Below, piece by piece: positions 9,409 to 17,883 of a stretch of DNA of 64,000 nt. Numbering within the stretch: the first letter of the stretch is position 1; each line of letters begins with the position of its first letter. Under the pieces are notes generated by a model. The model was not told the origin of the DNA. It worked only from the letters and a program-made list of their open reading frames with translations, and made no database searches. Source of the stretch: Paracoccaceae bacterium (lineage in GTDB: Bacteria; Pseudomonadota; Alphaproteobacteria; Rhodobacterales; Rhodobacteraceae). The position numbers and the translations under genes are program-made. The stretch is from NCBI GenBank assembly GCA_004153385.1, contig SDAL01000005.1, forward strand, positions 1 through 64,000. The letters run 5' to 3'.

Positions 9409-10014
9409 TTATTGCGTCTGGTCGATTGCCAGTTTGATCCGGATCTGGGCTGACAGTAAAAACAGATAGGCGGCCAGTTCGGCGATTTCCTCAATCACCT
9501 GATCGTCGCCCAGATCTGGCAGTCCAAGCCCCATATGGCCTTCGGCGGCGGTGGACACCAGCATGGCGATCACGAAGAGCGCGATGTCGTAAACGGGCAG
9601 GCGGCGTTTGTTGGCAAGGGTTTTGAACATCGCCACCCCGTGTCCTTTTACAAACCAGACAATGGCCAGCAGCAGCAACCCTCCCATGAGCGGCGCGACA
9701 AACGGTTTGTGCCACAGCAAGGATGATGAAAACATCGGCCCGTGATCGGTAATAGAGACAGGCTCAAGGAACACCGCGCCCCAACTCAGCTCGCGTGCGG
9801 CCATCGCCAGCCAGAATGGCAAGGTGGCGCGCCAGAACCATCTGAGCTGCGTGTTGCCTGCCGAAAACCAAAGCGCCACAACCGCGCCCGCAAGCAGTAC
9901 GACCACTTGCGCATTCTCGACCGGCCCGTTTTCAAAGCTGATCCATACTGGCAGCGCGCCGGCACCCAGAAAACCTGCCGCCAGCACCGCCAGCCCGATC
10001 CATCTGACTATCAT
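9409..10014 (-). CDS. Unknown multi-pass membrane protein
   Basis: 201 residues with about five to six hydrophobic segments: near residues 5-23, 37-52, 65-78, 105-122 and 145-160, and a last one near 180. The loop around FEPVSITDHGP-like residues and the ending EEIAELAAYLFLLSAQ suggest a conserved inner membrane protein rather than a chance frame. I do not recognise the family. The start ATG 10012-10014 gives a typical membrane N-terminus (MIVRWIGLAVLAAGF). No operon partner is apparent; neighbours are a glycosyltransferase and a long gene-free stretch. Confidence 0.6.
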   Translation of the reverse strand: MIVRWIGLAVLAAGFLGAGALPVWISFENGPVENAQVVVLLAGAVVALWFSAGNTQLRWFWRATLPFWLAMAARELSWGAVFLEPVSITDHGPMFSSSLLWHKPFVAPLMGGLLLLAIVWFVKGHGVAMFKTLANKRRLPVYDIALFVIAMLVSTAAEGHMGLGLPDLGDDQVIEEIAELAAYLFLLSAQIRIKLAIDQTQ

Positions 10015-10810
10015 CGCTCATGTCCCTTTTTTTCCGGCGTTTGAATAACATCGCCGAAAAGCGGCCATCGCCCCTCATCCCGAACCGCATTGTATGGGCT
10101 GTTATAGAGGCGCGAGCGGCGCGTCCGGTGCCGGCCCAGATCCGGGCGATTTTTTTACAAATCGGCGTGGCGGGCTTAGTCCCGTACCAAATGAGTGGTG
10201 TAAACCCGTGACCCGCAGTCACGACATCTCGCACGTGTGGAGGCCTAGGAGCTGTTAGACGCGCTGGTTCTGATTGCACAAAAGAGTAGGGCAAGGTGCT
10301 TGCCCATCTGGGATGCCCTGAGTTCGGCCTCAGGCTTCACGGCGATGTGACATATACGTGTTGGGCGTCGAGCATCGCGGTTTAACGATATGTTCGCAGC
10401 ATAGATCCCGCCGCCATGGTGGTGGTTGTGTCTCTTCTCTGTGATGCGGAAGCGTTTTGGATTGTTCTGTTTTTCAATGGACGGTTTGTCGTCACGGCTC
10501 TGTCAGATGCGACGCAGCTGTGGAAAAAACGCTTTTCCTATTGATAAATAGTCGGTGTATGTGCGCGCTGGATGTGATCGTTGACGTTAGATGGCGCGCG
10601 CCTTGATAGGCGCGCCTGCGCCACGTCCGTCCCAAGCCTGCGTAGGGATTGTGCGGCACGTAAGGGGCTGCGGTCTGCTCAGGTCTGGCGCCTAATGGGC
10701 ATTAGACAGCAGCTTTGCGGCTATCCGATTTTTGAGAGTAGCTCAATTGCGTAGACGCAATCGTATCTATATGACGATAAGACATTTTGCAGAGCTTCTC
10801 ACAGGGTTTC
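10015..10810. other. Long gene-poor stretch before the sulfotransferase-like gene
   Basis: Nearly 800 bases without a supported gene, marking the boundary between the GC-rich glycosyltransferase region and the A+T-richer accessory DNA. A short hairpin-like inverted repeat (GGCGCGCC around an A/T spacer) lies near 10595-10618. A 42-codon frame at 10416-10544 has no ribosome site or recognisable product. The last 60 bases are A+T rich and probably carry the promoter of the gene at 10811. Confidence 0.4.
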
Positions 10811-11875
10811 ATGAAAACACTCTACATCCATATCGGTCACTACAAGACCGGTACGTCAGCCATTCAGAAATACTGTGCTGAACATGCTGGGAGCCTGGCA
10901 TGTAACGGTTACTACTACCCTATGTCAGGGCGCGCAGGTGGCCCGGGCACCAATCATGCCGCATTGTCGTTGTCGCTGGCCGCGCAGCACGGGTTCACGC
11001 CCCCGCCTTGGTACAAGGGACCGCGTGATGTCGATGAGGTCTACAACCAGTTCGTGCAAGAAATCCGGGATGCAGAGCAATCCAATATTCTGGTGTCCAG
11101 TGAAGAGTTCTTTCAACTTGCTTTGCGCAAGAAACCTGAGGCGGCAATTGCGGAGCTTAAAAGCCGGCTGGAAGAATTCGATACCAAAATCGTAATGTAC
11201 ATCCGCGAGCCGATGGCCCTTTTGAAGTCATGGCATAATGAAGTGAATAAAGGTCCGTTTGGAACGGGTCCTTTTCTTACTTTTTTCAAAAACCTCAACC
11301 CGAACTTTCTGTCGCAGGTTGCTGTCTACGATCAATTCGCTGCCGCTTTTGGTTCTTCTAATATTATTGTACGATCTTATAAGAAAACCGGAATGGAACA
11401 TATTTGTGATTTTCTGGAAGGTATAAACTATCCCGATTTACCATCAGACAAAAATCCGCTTGTTGTGAATGAAGCGCAAGATATCAATCGTATTGAACTC
11501 AATCGGATTGATAAAAGACGCAAGCATGGACATGATGACGTAAGCGTGTCTAAGTTCGGGACTGTCGCGCAGTTGGAATCCCGCATTGATAAAATCAATG
11601 CGAGTTTTAAAAAGATAGCAGACCGTTCAGATGAAGAACTGACAAGCGATCTGTCACTTTTCAATATAATCAGCTATTTACGAACCCTGCTGCAGCCTTT
11701 GATTGAGCAAAACCGGATTAATCCAGAGGCTGCGAGCCTTTTGCGGGATGCTGCGCTTAGTATAGAAAAAACCGACCCCGACCTTGCGTTGCTCATGATG
11801 CAAACGGCCCACGAAATTCGTCCAAACGGTGATTTTATCAAGAAAAAGCTGCAGGCGTACAAATCAGACCAATAA
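10811..11875 (+). CDS. Sulfotransferase-like (PAPS-dependent type) protein
   Basis: 354 residues. I choose ATG 10811 because AGGG lies five bases upstream and the protein then opens directly with the fold's first strand. LYIHIGHYKTGTSAIQ (residues 3-18) is the 5'-phosphosulfate-binding loop, and VMYIREPMALLKSW (about residues 128-141) matches the 3'-phosphate-binding Arg/Ser region of bacterial sulfotransferases. The C-terminal 120 residues are helical and unassigned. The family moves sulfate from PAPS to sugars, lipids or proteins. PAPS synthesis genes (cysD, cysNC) lie 40 kb away in this window. The gene is visibly richer in A+T than its neighbours, suggesting recent transfer. It faces the LicD/TagD pair and may decorate the same glycan. 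Substrate unknown. Confidence 0.75.
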   Translation: MKTLYIHIGHYKTGTSAIQKYCAEHAGSLACNGYYYPMSGRAGGPGTNHAALSLSLAAQHGFTPPPWYKGPRDVDEVYNQFVQEIRDAEQSNILVSSEEFFQLALRKKPEAAIAELKSRLEEFDTKIVMYIREPMALLKSWHNEVNKGPFGTGPFLTFFKNLNPNFLSQVAVYDQFAAAFGSSNIIVRSYKKTGMEHICDFLEGINYPDLPSDKNPLVVNEAQDINRIELNRIDKRRKHGHDDVSVSKFGTVAQLESRIDKINASFKKIADRSDEELTSDLSLFNIISYLRTLLQPLIEQNRINPEAASLLRDAALSIEKTDPDLALLMMQTAHEIRPNGDFIKKKLQAYKSDQ

Positions 11876-11920
11876 TTCTGTATTTGAAACGGCTCGCAAG
11901 AGTTTAAACCTGTATGAAGC

Positions 11921-11965
11921 CTTTCGGAAGCCTGTGGTAAAATAGGTATTTCCGAAAGTGCTTTT
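11921..11965 (+). terminator. Hairpin terminator between convergent genes
   Basis: CTTTCGGAA (11921-11929) pairs with TTCCGAAAG (11950-11958), followed by TGCTTTTT on the plus strand. It sits just after the sulfotransferase-like gene and before the end of the convergent LicD gene. Confidence 0.55.
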
Positions 11966-12030
11966 TGGTATTGGTGAAACTACACGATAATATCGAGCCG
12001 TGCTTGTTAAGTGGCGCACGGTCTGCGCGC

Positions 12031-13548
12031 TCACTTCAGCGGCCACGGCCATTCGTGATAGGGGTCGGGGATGTTCCAGCTACGCCCGTAGCGCCAGGCG
12101 AGAAATGCTTCCGGATCAGACGGGGCGGGGTAACGCCTGTCGTACAGTTGCACATCGGATGCGGGTAGAATGATTTTGGCTGGAACGGACTCGAACGTGG
12201 GGTATTTGCGCATAACATGTAGTGTGTCGCCGTCACGCCAGCAGGGAAACAAATCGAGCTTCCCTTCCTCGTTCTGGATATGAAAGTTAATCATCTTGCC
12301 CAGTGGACCTTTGGTTTGAAAACCATGGTCCGCCAGTTGTTTCACAAGATTTTCACGACGCGACATCATTTCATCGAAGGATGTAGAGCCGTCGAAATAA
12401 AGCAAATCGACATCATCGTCATGGCCCAGAAACGCTTGTTCACGTACGGCGCCCAACAAACTGCCATAGCACAGCATCGGCGTAACGCCACACGCGCTCA
12501 AAGCAGGGAAGGCGGCATCGAGTGCGGCGAGATAACTGTCGCGCTTGCGGATCAGAACCGGCTCCTGAATGGCATGTTTGCTTGCCACTATATTCACGGG
12601 ACGCTCCAGTTTTCTGGTCATCCGGCTGTTAACTTCGGCAAGAACATTTTTAATTCTGGTGGGCGACGACATCACATTGGCAAGCGGAGAGAATGTCACA
12701 GTGCCGATAGACAGGCGCGACGGCAGGGCTGTCATTATTACTTCTGCAGCGATGCGGATTTGAAAATCGTTCAGTTTGGAAGTGTTTTCGAATAGCGGCA
12801 GAAGATGCGCCAGTTGCAGTGCCGAGAGTGACAAGCGATCATCGGAAATCTGCTCCAGAATGGTGTGCCGCACTGTCGCGCAATATTGCTTGCGGCTTTT
12901 CGGGGAAGATGTGCCGTCATAAAATTCGCGAGGCAATTCCAATCCCAGATCCCGGTGCATGACCAAGAGTTCTTGCACCATTCTCTCCGGGTCCATAACC
13001 CGATGGTGAAGTACAAGCTTGCCGTCATAATACCCGTTAACGCATAAATGCCTGTTACGCGGGCCAAATTGGCCGGGCCGATTGACGAGCTCGATTTGGG
13101 ACAATAATTGCGGTTTTGAAAAGATGATTGTCAACTCGGGGCGCAGTCCCCGCTTGGACGGGAGCGCGCGGCCCGCAAGAAGTGCGTCACGCGCGGCATT
13201 GTCTTTCTTGCGCTCTGCGCCCGAGGATGTCTCTACGCTTTCGACCACGTCTTTCAGCGGAATTTCGCGACCATTTTTTCCGTAAAGCCGCGGCACGGGA
13301 AAGACATATTCGTTCTCCGAGCCGGCATCGAGAAAGAGACAGATCCGTTTGAGATGGCCGTTGAACGCAAGGTTTCGTGTGAGCGGTGCGCGCGCGCCGA
13401 ACGTGCCGAACCCGGGGAAAAGCTCCTGAGCCAAAAGGACCAGTTCCTGATTGTCTGAGGCATGCTCAAAGTAAGCCGGCTTTATGATCGGCATTGTCCG
13501 TGGCGAGCTTTTCTCATCAACTTTCTTGCGAAACCGAGGAAGCTTCAT
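12031..13548 (-). CDS. LicD-family phosphotransferase with long N-terminal extension
   Basis: 505 residues from ATG 13546-13548, which overlaps the stop of the upstream cytidylyltransferase gene in an ATGA junction; in-frame codons further upstream run into that gene and are rejected. The C-terminal 170 residues are a LicD domain: YGSLLGAVREQAFLGHDDDVDLL (motif at about 360-382), with the catalytic acidic triad DDDVD, and later KLDLFPCW and FLAWRYGRSWN. LicD proteins transfer phosphocholine or similar phospho-alcohols from a CDP-activated donor to surface glycans. The first 330 residues match nothing I know. The CDP donor is probably made by the neighbouring TagD-like enzyme, so a phosphoglycerol- or similar transfer is a reasonable guess. 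Confidence 0.83.
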   Translation of the reverse strand: MKLPRFRKKVDEKSSPRTMPIIKPAYFEHASDNQELVLLAQELFPGFGTFGARAPLTRNLAFNGHLKRICLFLDAGSENEYVFPVPRLYGKNGREIPLKDVVESVETSSGAERKKDNAARDALLAGRALPSKRGLRPELTIIFSKPQLLSQIELVNRPGQFGPRNRHLCVNGYYDGKLVLHHRVMDPERMVQELLVMHRDLGLELPREFYDGTSSPKSRKQYCATVRHTILEQISDDRLSLSALQLAHLLPLFENTSKLNDFQIRIAAEVIMTALPSRLSIGTVTFSPLANVMSSPTRIKNVLAEVNSRMTRKLERPVNIVASKHAIQEPVLIRKRDSYLAALDAAFPALSACGVTPMLCYGSLLGAVREQAFLGHDDDVDLLYFDGSTSFDEMMSRRENLVKQLADHGFQTKGPLGKMINFHIQNEEGKLDLFPCWRDGDTLHVMRKYPTFESVPAKIILPASDVQLYDRRYPAPSDPEAFLAWRYGRSWNIPDPYHEWPWPLK

Positions 13549-13931
13549 GGTTTTAATCCGTTGCGTATCATCGTGCTGGAAACGCCTTCGGTGCGTGGAA
13601 GGTAGTGAACGTGGCAAACTTCAGACATGAAATCAAACTCGCCTTGCCAGTCATCGCCCATAGTGAAGATGTCGACATGGTACAGAAGGGCATCCTCCCG
13701 CTTTTGTTCCCATGTGTGTTCTGGAATCACGAGGTCCACATACCGTAACGCCTCAAGATGTGCCTTGCGTTCTTCCCAGCTGTGGAATGCGACCTTTTGT
13801 TTCAGCGCATTGAATTCATCCGTCGACAATGCAACGATCAGGTAGTCACCAAGTGCGCGTGCTCGCCGTAGCAGGCGGATATGGCCAAAATGGAGCGTAT
13901 CAAAAGTTCCATATGTTATCACACGCTTCAT
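13545..13931 (-). CDS. Glycerol-3-phosphate cytidylyltransferase-like enzyme (TagD family)
   Basis: 128 residues, the normal length for TagD. The nucleotidyltransferase signature is present: GTFDTLHFGHIRLLRRA (HxGH near residues 14-17), then the KMP-loop-like TEGVSSTMIR near the C-terminus (about residues 114-123). The family joins CTP to glycerol 3-phosphate or a related phospho-alcohol, giving a CDP-alcohol. It overlaps the LicD gene by four bases, so the two are translationally coupled: TagD would make the activated donor that LicD transfers. The exact alcohol cannot be read from the sequence. Confidence 0.88.
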   Translation of the reverse strand: MKRVITYGTFDTLHFGHIRLLRRARALGDYLIVALSTDEFNALKQKVAFHSWEERKAHLEALRYVDLVIPEHTWEQKREDALLYHVDIFTMGDDWQGEFDFMSEVCHVHYLPRTEGVSSTMIRNGLKP

Positions 13932-14013
13932 ATTTCTTCCTTGGCTGATGCTTTTACGGAACTGTCACAAGCGTCTGCTAACCTATCTGAAAATGTGCAG
14001 GGAGTGAAGTGGA

Positions 14014-14184
14014 ATGTCCAATTCTCATTTGGAAGAAAAAGACATGTATCTAGTTGGATTGGTTGAGAAAAAAATTGTGGAGGGGATGACTCAATGTATG
14101 TCGGTACCCGAGATTGCACGACAAATTGTTTCGCAGCTGGCGTGTGCCGACGAAAACGCACAGGCTAAAAGATATAAGATGTGA
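14014..14184 (+). CDS. Possible small protein, 56 residues, unknown
   Basis: ATG 14014 follows a strong purine-rich ribosome site (AGGGAGTGAAG). The product starts MSNSHLEEKDMYLVGLVEKK and ends AQAKRYKM; it is amphipathic and helical in character, with VPEIARQIVSQLACADEN in the middle. It lies in A+T-rich accessory DNA between the tagD-like gene and hipA, divergent from the first. No family recognised; the good start site and balanced composition are the only support. Confidence 0.45.
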   Translation: MSNSHLEEKDMYLVGLVEKKIVEGMTQCMSVPEIARQIVSQLACADENAQAKRYKM

Positions 14185-14459
14185 GTGTCTGATAAAGTCA
14201 TCTTTTAAAGATCACTTGCGGCGATGACCCCTTAGATATCTTTTGCCGTTAGCCGCGCGTTGCAGTCAGCCCGGATTAGCCGAACGCCGCTTTGAAAGGC
14301 CCCGATTTCAGCAGGGCGCGCATTTGGTGCGTGAGGGGCCTCACTGTGGGGATGATCGCGAACGGGTTTCTAACAACACTGTCGTTGGATAAAATTATTA
14401 TTTATTATCAATAATTTAATATAAATTTTTTGCGTGCCGTGTGCTTCAAGATATGGCGC
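14185..14459. other. A+T-rich intergenic stretch downstream of hipA
   Basis: Contains a very A+T-rich block (about 14385-14430) that could serve as a weak terminator for hipA or a promoter on the plus strand. No gene seen. Confidence 0.35.
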
Positions 14460-15767
14460 TTAAGGGCGATTGATGACGATCAGATCGCGTTCGGGGATAT
14501 CGCTGTCCAGTCCGAGGGCATTGGCAAGCGATGTGGCCTGCTCCGAGAACACATCGCCCAGCCGCTTTCTGATGGGGCCTGTCATCTGGGGGATCAGCGC
14601 CACGATCTGCATGACAATGTCGCCCAGTCTGCCCTTCATGGCGGCGGTCAGGTTCCGGTATCCCAAGGCTTTGGCAAACAGCGTCAGATCTTCAAGCGTT
14701 ATGTCGTCGGTCATTTTCGCATGTCCGATGTCGAATGCCATCTGGTGGGTCACGGAACTGTCGATCAACGTGGGCACGATATCGTAAAAGGGTGCCAGAA
14801 CGGGCCGTTCAGACCGCGCCGCATTATAAAGCAGGCTGTAATTTTTGGCGTGATTGTCGGTATTGCCCAGAAGAAGGCTGGTGATCGCGCCCTCGAAAAA
14901 GGCGGATCTGGCGTTTGCCGGCACATCGCACATGGCCAGTAATGCGCCAATCCTGCTGGCCGAAAACCGTTGGGCGCCCACCGCATTGCGCTCGTATTTG
15001 AGCGCGGGGCCGATCCCCAGGGCCTGACAGAAATCCTCCTGATGGACGCGGTAGATGCGCCCGTCCTTGGCAACGCGGTCATATCGCTCGATCAACAGCC
15101 CCCGCAGATCACCTGTGCCGATGATCTTTGTACGGGCGACCCCATGGTCCAGAATATCGGCCGCGATGCCCATCAGGATATGTTCGTGATCAACAAGCGC
15201 CATCTCGTTGGCGCGCGGGACCTTCAGGATATGGGTGGTGGGCGCGCCGGATCCTGCGCGCGGCAGGGCGAGCTGTCCGCTTGCGAGCTGCGTCACCGCG
15301 ACCTTGCCTTGCACGCCGGCCAACGGGGAGGGATCATCGGACCCGTCGGGCATACGCCGGTGGTCGCGCAAGGCGCGCATGATCGCATTCAGGTCTATGG
15401 GATCAAGCGGGGTATAATCGGTGCCAAGATCACCGGGTTGTTTTCCGGGTTTCATGCCTTGGGGCACGACCGAGATCGCACCCGGACAATCCTGACCCAG
15501 ATGATACAAAAGCCCTACGATATCGGTATGATCCAGCCCGTGGCGCTGCATGACCTGATCGCGCAGCGCATTCTCGAACAACAGGTTTGCGAAATAGCCA
15601 CGGGTTTGCACATCGTCGAAAGCCCCCCCCCCCAGCGGCAGCGATTGCGAGACCGGATGCGGCAGGTCAACGCGCCGATAGGCAAATGACACCGCGCCCG
15701 TATCATCCCGCTGCAATGTGCCGATCGGCCCTTGGGTCCCTTCCAGATACACATCCAGCGTCAGCAT
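14460..15767 (-). CDS. hipA: HipA-family toxin kinase
   Basis: 435 residues, the normal HipA length. The N-terminal subdomain (LEGTQGPIGTL, FANLLFENALRDQVMQRHGL) is followed by the gatekeeper region GQDCPGAISVVP, the kinase region VQGKVAVTQLASG and HILKVPR, and the catalytic segments HQEDFCQALG, LLLGNTDNHAKNYSLLY (catalytic Asp) and LAPFYDIVPT (metal-binding Asp). HipA kinases phosphorylate translation targets such as glutamyl-tRNA synthetase and induce dormancy. The gene starts three bases after the stop of the hipB-like gene. All key residues appear intact, so the toxin is probably functional. Confidence 0.92.
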   Translation of the reverse strand: MLTLDVYLEGTQGPIGTLQRDDTGAVSFAYRRVDLPHPVSQSLPLGGGAFDDVQTRGYFANLLFENALRDQVMQRHGLDHTDIVGLLYHLGQDCPGAISVVPQGMKPGKQPGDLGTDYTPLDPIDLNAIMRALRDHRRMPDGSDDPSPLAGVQGKVAVTQLASGQLALPRAGSGAPTTHILKVPRANEMALVDHEHILMGIAADILDHGVARTKIIGTGDLRGLLIERYDRVAKDGRIYRVHQEDFCQALGIGPALKYERNAVGAQRFSASRIGALLAMCDVPANARSAFFEGAITSLLLGNTDNHAKNYSLLYNAARSERPVLAPFYDIVPTLIDSSVTHQMAFDIGHAKMTDDITLEDLTLFAKALGYRNLTAAMKGRLGDIVMQIVALIPQMTGPIRKRLGDVFSEQATSLANALGLDSDIPERDLIVINRP

Positions 15768-15770
15768 CCT

Positions 15771-15992
15771 CTAGATCTCCACGCCCAGTTTCAGGCCCAG
15801 ATCACTGCACAGCGCGAAGACCACGCCGATTTGCGCGGTTTCTTTTCCGTGCTCGGCAGCAATGATCGTTGGAACAGATATCCCCGAGCGCATCGCCAAA
15901 TCCTTTTGCGTGATCCCCAAGGATTTGCGGCGTGTGCGAAGAATATCGCCCAGCTCTTTGGGTGTCCGGAAGATATGATGCGCAATATCCAT
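15771..15992 (-). CDS. hipB: HipB-like XRE antitoxin
   Basis: 73 residues from ATG 15990-15992 (a TTG four codons upstream is also possible). A single XRE helix-turn-helix: LGDILRTRRKSLGITQKDLAMRSGISVPTIIAAEHG (helices at about residues 12-48), with an ending LCSDLGLKLGVEI typical of HipB-type antitoxins. It precedes hipA directly and should bind both HipA and the operon's own promoter. Candidate operators are the repeats at 16044-16104. Confidence 0.9.
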   Translation of the reverse strand: MDIAHHIFRTPKELGDILRTRRKSLGITQKDLAMRSGISVPTIIAAEHGKETAQIGVVFALCSDLGLKLGVEI

Positions 15993-16043
15993 CAAAAAAC
16001 TCAAAACTCGTTTCGTTTTCTGGCAAATAGCATGACTATACTC

Positions 16044-16104
16044 AAAAAGTAAACACTCTTTTAGTTTTGCGGTGTGTTCGGATGCTTTCGGATAAAAAGT
16101 AAAC
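16044..16104 (-). promoter_or_regulatory. Candidate hipBA operators: two direct AAAAAGTAAAC repeats
   Basis: AAAAAGTAAAC occurs at 16044-16054 and again at 16094-16104, exactly 50 bases apart (about five helical turns), upstream of the hipB start. The spacing on one helix face suits cooperative repressor binding. On the minus strand TTTACT within the repeat could serve as part of a -35 element. Confidence 0.45.
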
Positions 16105-16278
16105 GTTCGTTGATTTTATAAGGCGGACGGCGCTAGCCTGCCCGCCCGAGGTCTGCCGCGCGACTGTCTTGGGGCGCGGGCTTGTAGGCCGCGACAATCT
16201 GGGGTCTAACCTGTCGCAATAGGCCATAGGCGCTGGCTGCGCTTTGTTCCCGCCCTTGCTATTTGAAAACGGACAGAC

Positions 16279-16746
16279 ATGACACAACGCCCCTTTCAGC
16301 TTCGTGCGCTTGGCGAAATTGCGATCCGGTGCCACGATTTTGCCGCGATGAAGGATTTCTACGGTCGGATCCTGGGCCTGTCTCTTGTCGAGGGCAGCGC
16401 GCGGGGCGGGTATGGCGACGGGCTGGTGTTCTACCGCCTTGGGGAAAGCTACGGCGGCCATGTCGCGGTTCTGGCGCTGTTTGATGGCGATACGGCGAGT
16501 GTGTCGCTGTCGGATGGCGACAGCGCGGTGCCTTTGCAGGCGGGGCTACGCTCGTCATTGCACCATCTTGCGCTGACCCTGCCATGGGCCGAGCAGGAAG
16601 CCGCCGCCACATGGCTGATCCAGGAAGGGGCCGAGGCGCGGTTCCAGACTTTCCCTTGGGCCGGGTGGCGGGGGCTGTTCACGCGCGATCCTGATGGCAA
16701 CACTGTGGAACTGGTCGCCGCCGCGCCGGACTGGCATCTGTCCTGA
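16279..16746 (+). CDS. VOC (glyoxalase/dioxygenase) superfamily protein
   Basis: 155 residues. One paired beta-alpha-beta-beta-beta unit: LGEIAIRCHDFAAMKDFYGRILGL at the N-terminus, HHLALTLPWAEQE in the middle, and RDPDGNTVELV near the C-terminus, the last providing the usual metal-binding Glu. Members include glyoxalase I, fosfomycin-resistance proteins and many of unknown substrate; nothing here decides. It lies divergent from hipB and 106 bases ahead of a GNAT acetyltransferase gene, with which it may be cotranscribed. Confidence 0.85.
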   Translation: MTQRPFQLRALGEIAIRCHDFAAMKDFYGRILGLSLVEGSARGGYGDGLVFYRLGESYGGHVAVLALFDGDTASVSLSDGDSAVPLQAGLRSSLHHLALTLPWAEQEAAATWLIQEGAEARFQTFPWAGWRGLFTRDPDGNTVELVAAAPDWHLS

Positions 16747-16852
16747 AGCGGGAGGGGGCAGGGCCCATGGCACAGGAGTGTCGCACACCGGCCTTTGTTG
16801 GTGGAGCGTGCCGCTTTATTGAACGCCTTCACGCGGGAAAGGGCCACGGGAT

Positions 16853-17362
16853 ATGGCTGATCCGGTAATTGTCAAACTCGCCCCTTCCGATCTGGCTGAG
16901 TTCAGGGCGATCCGGCTTGAAGCCCTGCGTATGGCACCACAGGCATTTGCCAATACCGAAAGCGACTGGGCCGCACTGTCTGAGGGCGAATGGCGCCGCC
17001 GGTTGGAAAACCCTGTTTTTGTGGTGCGCCGTGGATCAGAACCCGTTGGCATTATGGGGCTGCTACGTCACACCGGTACAAAGACCGCCCATCGCGCAAG
17101 GCTGATTATGGTATATATGCGCGCCTGCGAACGCGGCACGGGGTTGACCTGCAGCTTGCTCGCGGCTGTGATGGATTTCGCCCGTCAGTCCGGCATCCGC
17201 CAGATCGAGCTGGAGGTCAGCGATCACAATGCGGGCGCGATCCGTTTTTACGAACGCCACGGTTTCACACAGATAGGCAGGCTGCCGGGCGCGATCATCG
17301 ATCAGGGCCGCGAGATTGACGAGCTGATCATGATGCGCCGGCTGGACCTGCCCCGCCCCTGA
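16853..17362 (+). CDS. GNAT-family N-acetyltransferase
   Basis: 169 residues. Motif order fits GNAT: an N-terminal strand-helix, VRRGSEPVGIMGLLRH, the acetyl-CoA-binding segment RLIMVYMRACERGTGLTCSLL (an R/Q-x-x-G-x-G/A type loop), and LEVSDHNAGAIRFYERHGFTQIG near the C-terminus. These enzymes acetylate amines on proteins, peptides or small molecules; substrate not predictable. ATG 16853 sits 30 bases after a possible upstream start but fits the fold best. Confidence 0.87.
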   Translation: MADPVIVKLAPSDLAEFRAIRLEALRMAPQAFANTESDWAALSEGEWRRRLENPVFVVRRGSEPVGIMGLLRHTGTKTAHRARLIMVYMRACERGTGLTCSLLAAVMDFARQSGIRQIELEVSDHNAGAIRFYERHGFTQIGRLPGAIIDQGREIDELIMMRRLDLPRP

Positions 17363-17883
17363 AACGCGGATATGGACGGTCTGCGGCCCGATGACGCGGT
17401 CGGTTGATACGACAGGCAAGATGGTGGGCCTACGGGACAACACCCCCGCGTTCAGGGCATCTATCCGCAGTGCTGGTATGGGTTTGAAAAATCTGTGCGG
17501 TGTGCGGCCCAAAAGCCTTGGGCCTACGTGCCTTTGTGCACCGGACTATAGGATGTCCTCCAGCCCTTGGAACAGTATACGCCTGACGGGGTCTGGCGCG
17601 GCATGACTGATGCGTATTTTTTGAACGCGGTATGTAACTGGGAAATAGGCTTGAATGGTGTCGACCCTGCCCATTGCGGCCGTGTCTGAAGAGCGCCCGA
17701 TACAGGCATGGGAGTGCCGGCGGCTGGGGCCGCACCGGTTTCGTTGATCCGTCTAAGGCGAAAGATCGGGTGCCTGCGGTGGCCTGAAACCATGCCTGAA
17801 GATCGTCAGTCATCGCGCGATCCTTAAGACGGCCCAACGGCTACGGTAGGGCGGGCGGTGGGGTGTGCCGCCCGCGCGCGTGT
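17363..17883. other. Intergenic with possible decayed ORF remnant
   Basis: About 520 bases. On the minus strand ATG near 17813 is preceded by AAGGA at good spacing and begins MTDDLQAWFQATAGTRSF, but the frame soon becomes low-complexity Arg/Pro and unlike any protein family, so I do not call it a gene. It may be the start of a decayed gene. No hairpin terminator for the pyrE operon is obvious. Confidence 0.35.

Noticed and set aside
10591-10620. GC-rich inverted repeat as a terminator
   Set aside because: The hairpin is short, no T-run follows and no gene ends nearby.
17430-17837. Minus-strand frame beginning MTDDLQAWFQ
   Set aside because: Start site is good, but the product turns into Arg/Pro/His-rich sequence with no resemblance to a protein family; kept only as a possible gene remnant.
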